Source: Treponema pallidum subsp. pallidum str. Nichols | GTDB lineage: Bacteria > Spirochaetota > Spirochaetia > Treponematales > Treponemataceae | Reading direction: 5' to 3' | DNA: 64,000 nucleotides | NCBI RefSeq assembly: GCF_000410535.2 | Contig: NC_021490.2 | Coordinates: 1,039,218 to 1,103,217, forward strand | Part shown: piece by piece, positions 18,739-26,624 of the stretch | How the letters are laid out: each line of letters begins with the position of its first letter | How positions within the stretch are numbered: the first letter of the stretch is position 1 | Notes under the pieces: model-generated | Database searches by the model: none | Seen by the model: only the letters and a program-made list of their open reading frames with translations | Told to the model about the DNA's origin: nothing | Translations under genes and position numbers: made by a program

Positions 18739-20400
18739 ATGATGCCGCGCATGACAGGTAAAGCCGATCTGAACACGCTTGTGCACAAGCTGCATCCCCT
18801 TGAGATCAAAGTCCTCAAGAACTGCGCAATGGATGAGATCCTTTCGACTTCGTTGCTCATCTCCCGGCTAGGCTTTAAGGAAGGACACGCAAACCAAGCG
18901 TTTTCCTGGCTTCGGGCAAAGCGAATCATCGAAGAGCACCAGCGGGAACAGATGCGGTCCTTTGAACTCACCCCCTGCGGCTATGCTGCCGCTAGCGACG
19001 GTACTGCAGAGGAGCGTATGCTCACCTTCTTGTCTTCCCCCCCTTCCCTTACCGCTATTGCAGATGCAGCCGAGCACCTACACCCTCGCCCCCCACTTTG
19101 CAACGGGCTCAGTCTCCCTGAGCTTGCCCATGCGCTCACGCTCGCACCAAAGGATGTAGGTTCAGCGTTCGGTATCCTAGCGCAGGAGGGTATCCTCCGT
19201 ATGGACGGTGAAAAACGCATACACATCGTTTCACCGCACGTAAGTGATCGCATGTCCCTCACGCGCACCTTGCTTCAGCGCGCCGCTGCACGCGTCGCTT
19301 CCCCGTCAGAGGCCTCGGACACTCCTCCAGGCACCCTCTTTGAATCTGAGCTCTCTGATGATGAGCGACGTGTAATGGAACGCATAGCAAAAAAGCGGGG
19401 CGCAAGCGACAGCCTCTTCAAAGTCAGTGTACGCGAGAGGGTAACGTTCACCTTTACCCCCACCGCCCGTGCCGTGCAGGAGGCGCTGCATACCGCAGGG
19501 CTTACCGGAAACGAGATAGGTGCACTCACCGTCGAGTGCCTAAAAAGTGGCGCGTGGAAGACACAACATCTACGCCGCTACAACGTTCACATTCCCCCTG
19601 CCCGCATCATCCCCGGCCGATCTAATGCCTACGCAGATTTCCTCGAACACATCAAAGATCGTCTGGTGGCACTTGGCTTTCAGGAATTTGACGGGCCACT
19701 GGTGGAAACAGACTTCTGGAACGCGGACGCGCTGTTCATGCCACAGTTCCATCCTGCACGGGACATTCATGATGTGTATTACCTCAAACACCCAACGCAC
19801 GCACCTACAATCCCAGAGCCGTTCCTCTCCCGCGTTGCGGCGACGCATGAACGCGGAGCAGATAGCGGGAGCCTCGGCTGGCGCTACTCGTTCGATCGGG
19901 ATTTTACCCGCCGACTGCTATTACGCAGCCAAGGAACAGCACTTTCAGCGCGCCACCTGCCAACCGCCCACATACCGGGTAAGTATTTTGGGATCGCACG
20001 CTGCTTCCGTCACGACCAAGTGGATGCGACGCACCTTGCAGATTTCTACCAAACAGAAGGAATCGTACTGGGTACGGATGTGAACGTCTGTACCCTTCTA
20101 GGCATGCTCAAAATCCTCGCAACAGAAATCGCCGGTGCACAGGAGGTACGCTACGTGGGCGGGTACTTTCCGTTCACGGAGCCCTCTATCGAGCTACACG
20201 CACTCCACCCCGCACTCGGCTGGTTCGAACTGGGAGGAGCAGGTCTCCTGCGCCCAGAAGTGACCGACCCGCTCGGCGTGCACGTCCCCGTCATGGCCTG
20301 GGGACTAGGAGTAGACCGCATGGCGCTCCTGGCGCTCGGTATCTCAGACGTGCGAGAACTGTTCAGCCCAGACATCGAGAGCGTCCGCCTGAGGGTATAA
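18739..20400 (+). CDS. pheS: Phenylalanyl-tRNA synthetase alpha subunit, archaeal/eukaryotic type
   Basis: This 553-residue subunit charges tRNA-Phe together with PheT (not in this window). It is far longer than the roughly 330 residues usual in bacteria. The first 250 residues look like repeated winged-helix modules, as in archaeal and eukaryotic PheS. Catalytic motifs follow: a motif 1 region with SNAYADFLEHIKDRLVALGF, motif 2 around FRHDQVDATHLADFYQTEG, and motif 3 GLGVDRMALLALGISDVREL. Spirochaetes are known to carry this type. The first codons are ATG ATG; a third ATG at 18751 lies 7 bases after a TATGAT box that overlaps those first codons, so initiation at 18751 is possible. Confidence 0.95.
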   Translation: MMPRMTGKADLNTLVHKLHPLEIKVLKNCAMDEILSTSLLISRLGFKEGHANQAFSWLRAKRIIEEHQREQMRSFELTPCGYAAASDGTAEERMLTFLSSPPSLTAIADAAEHLHPRPPLCNGLSLPELAHALTLAPKDVGSAFGILAQEGILRMDGEKRIHIVSPHVSDRMSLTRTLLQRAAARVASPSEASDTPPGTLFESELSDDERRVMERIAKKRGASDSLFKVSVRERVTFTFTPTARAVQEALHTAGLTGNEIGALTVECLKSGAWKTQHLRRYNVHIPPARIIPGRSNAYADFLEHIKDRLVALGFQEFDGPLVETDFWNADALFMPQFHPARDIHDVYYLKHPTHAPTIPEPFLSRVAATHERGADSGSLGWRYSFDRDFTRRLLLRSQGTALSARHLPTAHIPGKYFGIARCFRHDQVDATHLADFYQTEGIVLGTDVNVCTLLGMLKILATEIAGAQEVRYVGGYFPFTEPSIELHALHPALGWFELGGAGLLRPEVTDPLGVHVPVMAWGLGVDRMALLALGISDVRELFSPDIESVRLRV

Positions 20401-20435
20401 ACACAACAGCCCGTACGCCCTCACCCGGACCTAAA

Positions 20436-20453
20436 AAGCCTGCCTACAGGCTT
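20436..20453 (-). terminator. Intrinsic terminator between convergent pheS and flgM
   Basis: AAGCCTG and CAGGCTT form a 7-bp stem with a 4-base loop. Read on the minus strand it is followed by TTTTTAG, giving a standard terminator for flgM whose stop codon is part of the stem. It may also slow transcripts arriving from pheS. Confidence 0.75.
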
Positions 20454-20733
20454 ATAAATTCTGCTCCTCCAGGAAGCGCTCCACCACGTGGGACAGCGCC
20501 CGCTCCAGATACGCAGGGTCTGCAAGCTTCTGCTCCGCAGCTGCTATTTTGTATTCACGCACATCAGGCGCAGAACGTACCGCCTCCAGGGCCAAGTACA
20601 ACTCAGCCTTTTTCTGGGCTTCCGCAGAGACAGTAATCTCATCGCCGGCTGGAGCACGCGCCACATGCTCAGACGCACAAGAGGCGCGAAGGTTCTGAAC
20701 CGGATCAAGTCCACTTAGCTTATCGATCATCAC
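20452..20733 (-). CDS. flgM: Anti-sigma-28 factor FlgM
   Basis: This 93-residue protein fits spirochaete FlgM. It starts MMIDKLSGLDPVQNL, has a short linker, a TVSAEAQKKAELYLALEAV helix, then APDVREYKIAAAEQKLADP and a final helix ending in VVERFLEEQ. FlgM holds sigma-28 (FliA) inactive until the hook-basal body is complete. It stands alone here, about 15 kb from the rod genes, with rsmI upstream on the same strand and a terminator at its end. Confidence 0.88.
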   Translation of the reverse strand: MMIDKLSGLDPVQNLRASCASEHVARAPAGDEITVSAEAQKKAELYLALEAVRSAPDVREYKIAAAEQKLADPAYLERALSHVVERFLEEQNL

Positions 20734-20784
20734 AAGAGCCCCACCCCCGCCCCATTATCGGAAATTTGTAAGAAAAATAAAGAT

Positions 20785-21609
20785 CTAAAATTTTTCTGCA
20801 GAAACCAGCAACACGCATTCCCCCCGCACGCGCGTCCGCGCACAGAAGCTCTCCATGACGCGCAAGGCAGTCCCCACACAGAGCTCCTCATGCACCTTGG
20901 TCAATTCCCGACCCAGCACCACCTGCGACTCCGGCGCCACCGCCACCAGATCCTCTAGAAGCTTTTGAACCCGGTAGGGACTCTCGTACAGAACAAAAGC
21001 TACACGCTGCGCGCACAATTGCACCAGGCGCGCACGCCTACGACCCGGGTGAGGTGAAAGGAACCCCTCGAATAGCACGGTCTTGTCTCGCACGCCTGCA
21101 ACACTCAGCAAAGTAGTCAGTGCAGAAGCACCGGGAATCGGTACCACCGTGTGCCCAGCATCCCGCACCGCGCGCACTAAAACCGCTCCCGGATCACTGA
21201 CCCCCGGCGTACCTGCATCGCTAACATAGGCTACCTGTGCGTGCGGCGATCCACACACTTCCTGTTCCCCCGTTGCTTCTGCAGCGAGCTGCAGCGCAGC
21301 TGTCCCTACCGTCTCACCCGGACGTGCACGCGTGCGCCGCGCGCTCTGCCTGCCCCTCCCCTTCTCTGGAGAGAGAAAAGCAGAAATAGGGGTGCTCAAA
21401 AAATGGATGAGTCGACGCGCCGCCTGCGCCTCATTGTGTGCACGACAGGAAACAAGACGCTTATGGATCCCAAAATGAGACAGGAGCGCACGCGTCCTAC
21501 GCGTGTCTTCACAGGCAACTACATCCACCGTTCGCAATACATCTAAGGCACGGAGGGTGATGTCTGCCAAGTTTCCAATCGGCGTTGCTACCACGTACAA
21601 GGTACCCAC
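20785..21609 (-). CDS. rsmI: 16S rRNA 2'-O-ribose C1402 methyltransferase RsmI
   Basis: This 274-residue SAM-dependent methyltransferase has the family start [19 protein letters not shown], the [15 protein letters not shown] motif, and [14 protein letters not shown] in the SAM region. [14 protein letters not shown] and the ELTKVHEE motif follow. Between the [14 protein letters not shown] helix and YVSDAGTPG there are about 45 residues not found in E. coli RsmI (roughly 73-122, rich in Arg, Gly and Ala). The start is GTG in GTGGGTACC, with GGTAGG upstream. The gene is divergent from the next one across a 49-base gap that holds a large inverted repeat. Confidence 0.93.
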
Positions 21610-21623
21610 CGCGCAAACCTACC

Positions 21624-21660
21624 ACCACCTGTTCCCTTGCGCAACAAGGAAACAGGTGGT
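21624..21660. repeat. Large interrupted palindrome in the rsmI divergent region
   Basis: ACCACCTGTT (21624-21633) is the exact inverse of AACAGGTGGT (21651-21660). One mismatch further in, CCTTG pairs with CAAGG around the 5-base loop CGCAA. The folded + strand RNA would bury both AAGGA, the likely ribosome site, and the GTG start of the right-hand gene. It may be an operator or a translational control stem. Confidence 0.85.
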
Positions 21661-23035
21661 GCTCACTCAGAAAAACTTGGTAAAGCGTACAACCGAGTCA
21701 ACCGAGACGGAGGCCGTGTCAGATTTGCTTGTCAGCGAGCTACTCATCCTCGGTTTGAGTCTGCCGGCGCTTCTTCGCCCCTTCAGCCGACAAAGCAGAA
21801 AGATAAGCGCTATCCCCCTGCTGCCAGTGCTTGCACTGAGTGTCGGTGCACTGACAGTCCTCGGACAGGGTCTGACGTTGGACCTTACCTTGAGTCTAGT
21901 CTCAAGTTCAGTGGTGTGTCTCACGGAGTTGCCGCGCCTTGTCGCCTTCAGCCAGGGAATTCCCAATGACCTGTACAGTGCAGGAGCACGTATTGCGCGG
22001 GTCCTGCTCCTCGTTGCAGGTGTTTTCACGCTTGTGATTGTCTGCCTCTGTGCCCCGGAGCCCGGTTATCGGCCCAGCCGTAGCGTAGTGCGCAGTTCCT
22101 TTTCCCTTCGGCTAGGTAACACGAAGGTGAACGCAGGGCTCCTGCTCTCCCTGGCCAATCCCTACGAAACATCTCATCTGGATAACCCGTCTGCGCCACA
22201 CCCTTCCGAAAACCCGCAGTCGCGCGCGCACCCGAAACAAAACCCAGTCGGCGTGAACGTGGTTGTTCTAAAAAATACCCCGCAGTCTGCGCACCGGGCA
22301 CACCCTGAAACGCTGGAACTGATGCTTGCCGAACGTGGCTATACCGTATTTGTTCCTTACCAGGATGCGTACTCCCCTTCGTACAGCGCCGCTTCTCTTG
22401 CTGCTCCTATGCGCACTTCCCCGGGCGTTGTGTTGCTCTCTAGTGCACTGCGCGGGGTACCATTCGATGTACCGACCCCATACGTTTCCCGTCGGGCGAA
22501 CACTATCGACGCTGCCACCTTTGAAGACGCTCATGTACCTGCATTATTTCCCGCGCTCTTTGCGCTTTGCAGGCACGCGCCCACATTCGTGTACGCAGAA
22601 AGTGCCCATGAGGTGATGCTCAGCCGTTTTCTGCAACAACAGCCACATGCATGCGCCGGTGTCTTTTTTGTCCTTCCTGACTCTGCAGCGCGCGGACCAC
22701 ACCATGCTCCTGCCGTGCAGGGCGCACCTCCCCCCGTCGACACAGCGGGCGTTGCGTCTGCTGTCCGTGGCGCCAGCCGGACACTACCAGCTGTGTATCG
22801 ACAGTATGTTCACGCAGCAGAGGCAGCGTGGGCAGAGCTCGCATCCACCGATATACTGGCCGCTTACCTTGCAGGGCTCCCTCGGGACCGCCACAGAACG
22901 CGCCTTCAGGCACGTGCTACGCAGGTAGACCAGTGGATACGCGCCCAGCTGCATCTATCAGAACCTGTCCTTCCGCACGCGCAAGCGCTATCTCATCACA
23001 CTGTCCATGCGGGAGGGACCTATGACCGCACGTGA
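21659..23035 (+). CDS. Membrane-anchored protein of unknown function
   Basis: I do not recognise this roughly 458-residue protein. It starts at GTG (21656 or 21659) eight or so bases after AAGGA; codons further upstream overlap rsmI and look unrelated. Two or three membrane helices lie near the N-terminus (SELLILGLSLPALL; IPLLPVLALSVGALTVLG; ARVLLLVAGVFTLVIVCL). After these comes a large, probably extracytoplasmic, Ala/Pro/His-rich part with segments such as VNVVVLKNTP, ERGYTVFVPYQDAY and VVLLSSALRGVPF that resemble alpha/beta strands of a periplasmic-binding-like fold. It overlaps the NIF3 gene by 14 bases, so the two are coupled. Confidence 0.75.
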   Translation: MLTQKNLVKRTTESTETEAVSDLLVSELLILGLSLPALLRPFSRQSRKISAIPLLPVLALSVGALTVLGQGLTLDLTLSLVSSSVVCLTELPRLVAFSQGIPNDLYSAGARIARVLLLVAGVFTLVIVCLCAPEPGYRPSRSVVRSSFSLRLGNTKVNAGLLLSLANPYETSHLDNPSAPHPSENPQSRAHPKQNPVGVNVVVLKNTPQSAHRAHPETLELMLAERGYTVFVPYQDAYSPSYSAASLAAPMRTSPGVVLLSSALRGVPFDVPTPYVSRRANTIDAATFEDAHVPALFPALFALCRHAPTFVYAESAHEVMLSRFLQQQPHACAGVFFVLPDSAARGPHHAPAVQGAPPPVDTAGVASAVRGASRTLPAVYRQYVHAAEAAWAELASTDILAAYLAGLPRDRHRTRLQARATQVDQWIRAQLHLSEPVLPHAQALSHHTVHAGGTYDRT

Positions 23036-23882
23036 GTTAGATGCGTACTTTCGTAGTTTTTTGAACTTTGGACCGTTCGTCTCCTGTGATGTCGCTCTCA
23101 ACGGCCTGCAGGTAGCAAATAGCGGTGCCCCCGTGCACAAGGTTGCCTTTGCAGTGGATGCGTGTGCACAGTCTATCGACGCAGCCGCCCGCGCCGGTGC
23201 ACGCATGCTCTTTGTCCATCACGGTCTTTTTTGGGGACGCATAGAGCCGCTTACCGGTATGCAATACCGACGCGTACAGGCGCTCCTGACGCACGACATA
23301 GCGCTGTACGCAGTGCACCTACCACTCGATGCACACCCGCAGTACGGTAACAATGCGGGCCTTGCTGCGCGAGTCGGTCTTAGGCAAGGTGGTCCTTTCG
23401 GTTTTATCCGTGGAACTGCCGTAGGACTCTGGGGGACGGTGGCAGAAAACACCACCCCCTCTCAGGAGGCAATGCAGCAGCATGCAGCGTGCACAGCACC
23501 CGATACCCACCGCGTGACGCATGCGAATGCAATATCGCCGAGTGCCGGGCTATCTCTCCAACAAGTAGTACATCGCCTCTTCCCCGCAGAAGAGCAACCC
23601 GTGCGCCTGTTACCGTTTGGGAAACAGCGTATCGAGCGCGTGGGTATACTGTCGGGCAAAGCAGGCACGTACCTTGCGGAGGCTATCGCGTTAGATCTGG
23701 ACCTGTTTATTACCGGGGAGATTGAACATTCTTGCTATCACACCGCGCGCGAGCACTCTATCTCGGTAATCGCAGGGGGACACTACCAAACAGAAACCGT
23801 AGGGTTGCAGCTGGTGGCGCGCAAGCTGCAACGGGATACAGGCATAGAAACGCTTTTTCTAGACATTCCCACGGGGATGTGA
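23022..23882 (+). CDS. NIF3/DUF34 family metal-binding protein
   Basis: This 286-residue protein has the NIF3 metal-site motifs: FVHHGLFW near the N-terminus, AVHLPLDAHPQYGNNAGLA, and near the C-terminus ITGEIEHSCYHTARE with GGHYQTETVG. The family forms hexamers with a dinuclear metal centre. It is often labelled GTP cyclohydrolase I type 2, but the true role is unsettled. The start ATG follows GGGAGGG closely; an in-frame ATG five codons earlier is less likely. It overlaps the preceding membrane-protein gene and is followed by lspA after 29 bases. Confidence 0.9.
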   Translation: MTARELDAYFRSFLNFGPFVSCDVALNGLQVANSGAPVHKVAFAVDACAQSIDAAARAGARMLFVHHGLFWGRIEPLTGMQYRRVQALLTHDIALYAVHLPLDAHPQYGNNAGLAARVGLRQGGPFGFIRGTAVGLWGTVAENTTPSQEAMQQHAACTAPDTHRVTHANAISPSAGLSLQQVVHRLFPAEEQPVRLLPFGKQRIERVGILSGKAGTYLAEAIALDLDLFITGEIEHSCYHTAREHSISVIAGGHYQTETVGLQLVARKLQRDTGIETLFLDIPTGM

Positions 23883-23911
23883 TACGCTCGCGCCCGTTAA
23901 GGGTGGATACA

Positions 23912-24472
23912 ATGAAACTCACACGGATACAGAAAGAAAAGTGGATCCCGCTTTTTGCCGCTGGATTAGTTGTTGTTCTGGATCAGTGCGCTAAATTGTT
24001 GGTGGGTGCTTATGTGCCTACAAACACCTCGGGCGTTCGCGTGCTCGGTGATTTCGTGAGAATTGTTCACGTGTACAATGTTGGCGCCGCTTTCAGCATT
24101 GGCCATCAGCTAAATCAGGTTCTGCGTACGCTCGTGCTCGGTATCGTGCCGCTAATCATTATGTTCCTTATTGTTTTCTCCTATTTTCGCACTGACGCCT
24201 TCTGTCCTGTTCAGCGCTGGGCCGTGTCAGGGATTATCGGGGGAGGGATAGGGAACTTAATCGATCGCTTCCTGAGGCCAAACGGGGTGCTCGACTTTAT
24301 CGACGTAAAGTTCTTTGGCATCTTTGGCTTTGAGCGCTGGCCCGCTTTTAACATTGCAGATGCGGTCATCATGACCTGTGGTTTGCTCTTGATCATTTCG
24401 TTCATAAAACAAGAAAAAGAGATCAGCTCCCAACCCTCCTGCAATGAGACGGGGGGCGTTTTTCGCACGTAG
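23912..24472 (+). CDS. lspA: Lipoprotein signal peptidase (signal peptidase II)
   Basis: This 186-residue inner-membrane aspartyl protease removes signal peptides from prolipoproteins. Four membrane helices are visible. Conserved motifs are VVLDQCAKLL near 21, VYNVGAAFSIG near 54, GGIGNLIDR with catalytic Asp 118, and FNIAD with catalytic Asp 150. The start ATG follows GGGTGGA; the frame is open well upstream inside the NIF3 gene but that part is only a shadow. Spirochaete lipoproteins in this window, such as Tpd, would be its substrates. Confidence 0.96.
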   Translation: MKLTRIQKEKWIPLFAAGLVVVLDQCAKLLVGAYVPTNTSGVRVLGDFVRIVHVYNVGAAFSIGHQLNQVLRTLVLGIVPLIIMFLIVFSYFRTDAFCPVQRWAVSGIIGGGIGNLIDRFLRPNGVLDFIDVKFFGIFGFERWPAFNIADAVIMTCGLLLIISFIKQEKEISSQPSCNETGGVFRT

Positions 24473-24589
24473 AGCTGGGCCGTGCGCGCATGTCCGCGTC
24501 GGCCGTTCTAGTTCGCGTGCCCCTGTGCCCGCAATGGTTGCTTTGTTCTCCGCAAATACCGCGCGTGTGTGCCGCGCGTTGCGCTTCCG

Positions 24590-24608
24590 GCGTACCAGGG
24601 CGGTACGC
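24590..24608. repeat. Stem-loop in the lspA-tatD gap
   Basis: GCGTACC and GGTACGC form a 7-bp stem around AGGGC. It is the only clear structure in the 169-base gap between lspA and the TatD-like gene. No T run follows, so a terminator role is unclear. Confidence 0.6.
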
Positions 24609-24641
24609 GCGAGCGCCTCACAGCACTCAGGATATTAGCCC

Positions 24642-25415
24642 ATGCAGATCTTCGATACTCACGCCCACATCGGTCTTATTCACCCAGATCCCGTAGAGCG
24701 GCTGCGGGTAGTACAAGAGGCACGACGAGCTTCTGTCACCCGCATCATGAGTATTTGCAACAGCCTTCATGACTTTGCCGCCGTATACGAGACGCTCCAG
24801 TTCTCACCCTCTGTCTATCACGCCGTAGGTGTCTCCCCTTCTGAGGTCATGGCCCCGGGGAAGGATTGGATAGATACTATTCAAAAAAGCCTACAACTCC
24901 CTCAGGTAGTTGCCTTAGGCGAGACCGGATTGGACTACTGTAAAAAGTACGGTGATAAACGCTCCCAGATTGGGCTTTTTATCACTCAATTGGATATTGC
25001 TTCAAAGGCAAAAAAACCAGTTATCATCCACAACCGTGGTGCGGGCCAGGATATCCTGGACATCCTCAGCGAGCGCATTCCCGACCAAGGCGGTGTGTTC
25101 CACTGTTATTCTGAGGACGCAGAGTACGCACGTATGGCGCTGGATTTACCTGTGTACTTTTCTTTCGCGGGGAATTTAACTTACCGGAATGCACGAAATC
25201 TCCATGAGACTGTATTGGCCCTCCCGCTTGACCGAATTCTAGTGGAATCCGAAAGCCCGTTTATGTCCCCCGCCACGTACCGCAACAAGCGCAACCGACC
25301 GGCGCACACAGTTGAAACCGTGGAGTTCATGGCTGAGCTCCTTGATATGGACATGCTTGAGCTTGCCGACCAGCTGTGGAAAAACAGCTGTGCGTGTTTT
25401 CACCTTCCTGAGTGA
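24642..25415 (+). CDS. TatD-family metallohydrolase, variant active site
   Basis: This 257-residue TIM-barrel protein carries the TatD layout: DTHAHI at 5-10, GETGLDY with Glu 94, IIHNR with His 130, and FHCYS with His 154. Two usual features differ. The metal-ligand Asp of the ETD(S/A)P motif is Glu here (VESESPF, Glu 204), and the HP after AVGV is SP. TatD proteins are 3'-5' exonucleases or AP-site nucleases acting in DNA quality control. A canonical second copy lies near base 41000. The gene is followed after 7 bases by the Dus gene, likely one transcript. Confidence 0.9.
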   Translation: MQIFDTHAHIGLIHPDPVERLRVVQEARRASVTRIMSICNSLHDFAAVYETLQFSPSVYHAVGVSPSEVMAPGKDWIDTIQKSLQLPQVVALGETGLDYCKKYGDKRSQIGLFITQLDIASKAKKPVIIHNRGAGQDILDILSERIPDQGGVFHCYSEDAEYARMALDLPVYFSFAGNLTYRNARNLHETVLALPLDRILVESESPFMSPATYRNKRNRPAHTVETVEFMAELLDMDMLELADQLWKNSCACFHLPE

Positions 25416-25422
25416 GCAGCAG

Positions 25423-26445
25423 ATGCAACAACACGCCTTATATCATCCGGTTTCTATTGGCCCGTTGTCTCTCAAGGGGAATGTGTTTTTTGCTCCCGTT
25501 GCAGGCTATTCTGACAGTGCGTTTCGTTCAATTGCCATTGAATGGGAAGCAAGCTTCACCTACACCGAAATGGTTTCGTCTGAGGCGATGGTGCGCGATT
25601 CACTCAATACCAAACGTTTGATTCGGCGCGCGTCAAATGAGACGCATTACGCTATCCAGATTTTTGGTTCTAATCCTGCAGTAATGGCAGAGACGGCAAA
25701 ACTAATCGTCGATAGCGCGCAGCCGTCCTGTATCGACATCAACGCGGGATGTCCTATGCCTAAAATCACTAAAACAGGAGCCGGAGCCGCACTCACCCGA
25801 GAACCGACGCGCCTCTATGAAGTGGTAAAGGCGGTCGCCGATGCTGTGTACGCGCAAGACGCGCGTATCCCAGTGACAGTAAAAATTCGTGCTGGGTGGG
25901 AAGAGGCACACCTGACATGGAAGGAAGCTGCGCGTGCGGCAGTAGACGCAGGAGCACAAGCGCTTGCGTTGCACCCGCGCACCTGCGCGCAGTGTTACGC
26001 GGGAGAGGCAAACTGGGACATAATCGCAGACCTCGTGCAGTGCGCGCGTGGGTGGGGAGAGGTTCCCGTGTTCGGCTCAGGGGATCTGCATGCGCCTGAA
26101 GACGCACGGGCAATGTTAGAACACACCGCATGCGCGGGGGTTATGTTTGCCCGCGGTGCTATGGGCAACCCGTTTATTTTCAGACAAACCCGTCAGCTTT
26201 TAACTGAAGGATACTACACGCCCGTGACGTTTGAGCAAAAGCTACGCGCAGCCTGGCGCGAGCTTCACCTTCTGGCACAAGACGTGGGAGAAAGCTCAGC
26301 CTGCAAGCAGATGCGCAAGCGTTTTGTTTCGTATGCAAAGGGTGAGCGGGGTAAAACGCAATGGTGTCAGCGCGCGGTGCATGCGTCTTCCTTCGCAGAC
26401 TTTGCAGCAGTCATTCGTGACGCGTGTCCATGTATTGGTTTATAA
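25423..26445 (+). CDS. dus: tRNA-dihydrouridine synthase
   Basis: This 340-residue FMN enzyme reduces uridines in tRNA D-loops. FAPVAGYSDSAFR (FMN binding) is at the N-terminus. The catalytic Cys lies in INAGCPMPKITKTGAGAAL, VTVKIRAGW holds the conserved Lys/Arg, and LALHPRTCAQCYAG and GVMFARGAMGNPF complete the barrel. The start is the ATG of MQQHALYHPV; the frame is open upstream in the TatD gene but that part is a shadow. The ribosome site is weak (GAG 10 bases upstream). The usual HxRTxxQ motif reads HPRTCAQ, with Cys before the Ala. Confidence 0.93.
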   Translation: MQQHALYHPVSIGPLSLKGNVFFAPVAGYSDSAFRSIAIEWEASFTYTEMVSSEAMVRDSLNTKRLIRRASNETHYAIQIFGSNPAVMAETAKLIVDSAQPSCIDINAGCPMPKITKTGAGAALTREPTRLYEVVKAVADAVYAQDARIPVTVKIRAGWEEAHLTWKEAARAAVDAGAQALALHPRTCAQCYAGEANWDIIADLVQCARGWGEVPVFGSGDLHAPEDARAMLEHTACAGVMFARGAMGNPFIFRQTRQLLTEGYYTPVTFEQKLRAAWRELHLLAQDVGESSACKQMRKRFVSYAKGERGKTQWCQRAVHASSFADFAAVIRDACPCIGL

Positions 26446-26477
26446 GTTGCACGGCTTTTCAAACCGCGTGAAAAACG

Positions 26478-26494
26478 TACGCTTCCGGCGTACC
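26478..26494. repeat. Perfect inverted repeat upstream of the GGDEF gene
   Basis: GTACGC and GCGTAC flank TTCCG. The 15-base core CGCTTCCGGCGTACC also occurs at 24582-24596 ahead of the TatD-like gene. Either a terminator remnant or an operator is possible. Confidence 0.55.
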
Positions 26495-26624
26495 CCAACT
26501 TACTTTGTCCTACAGGACGCGCAGCTCCCTCGATAGAAAGCGTGACTATATCTGTCCTGCGTGCAACTTGTACAAAGCCGGTTCCTGTGCCAGAATCGTG
26601 CATCCGCGGTGGCAGGGAATCCTG

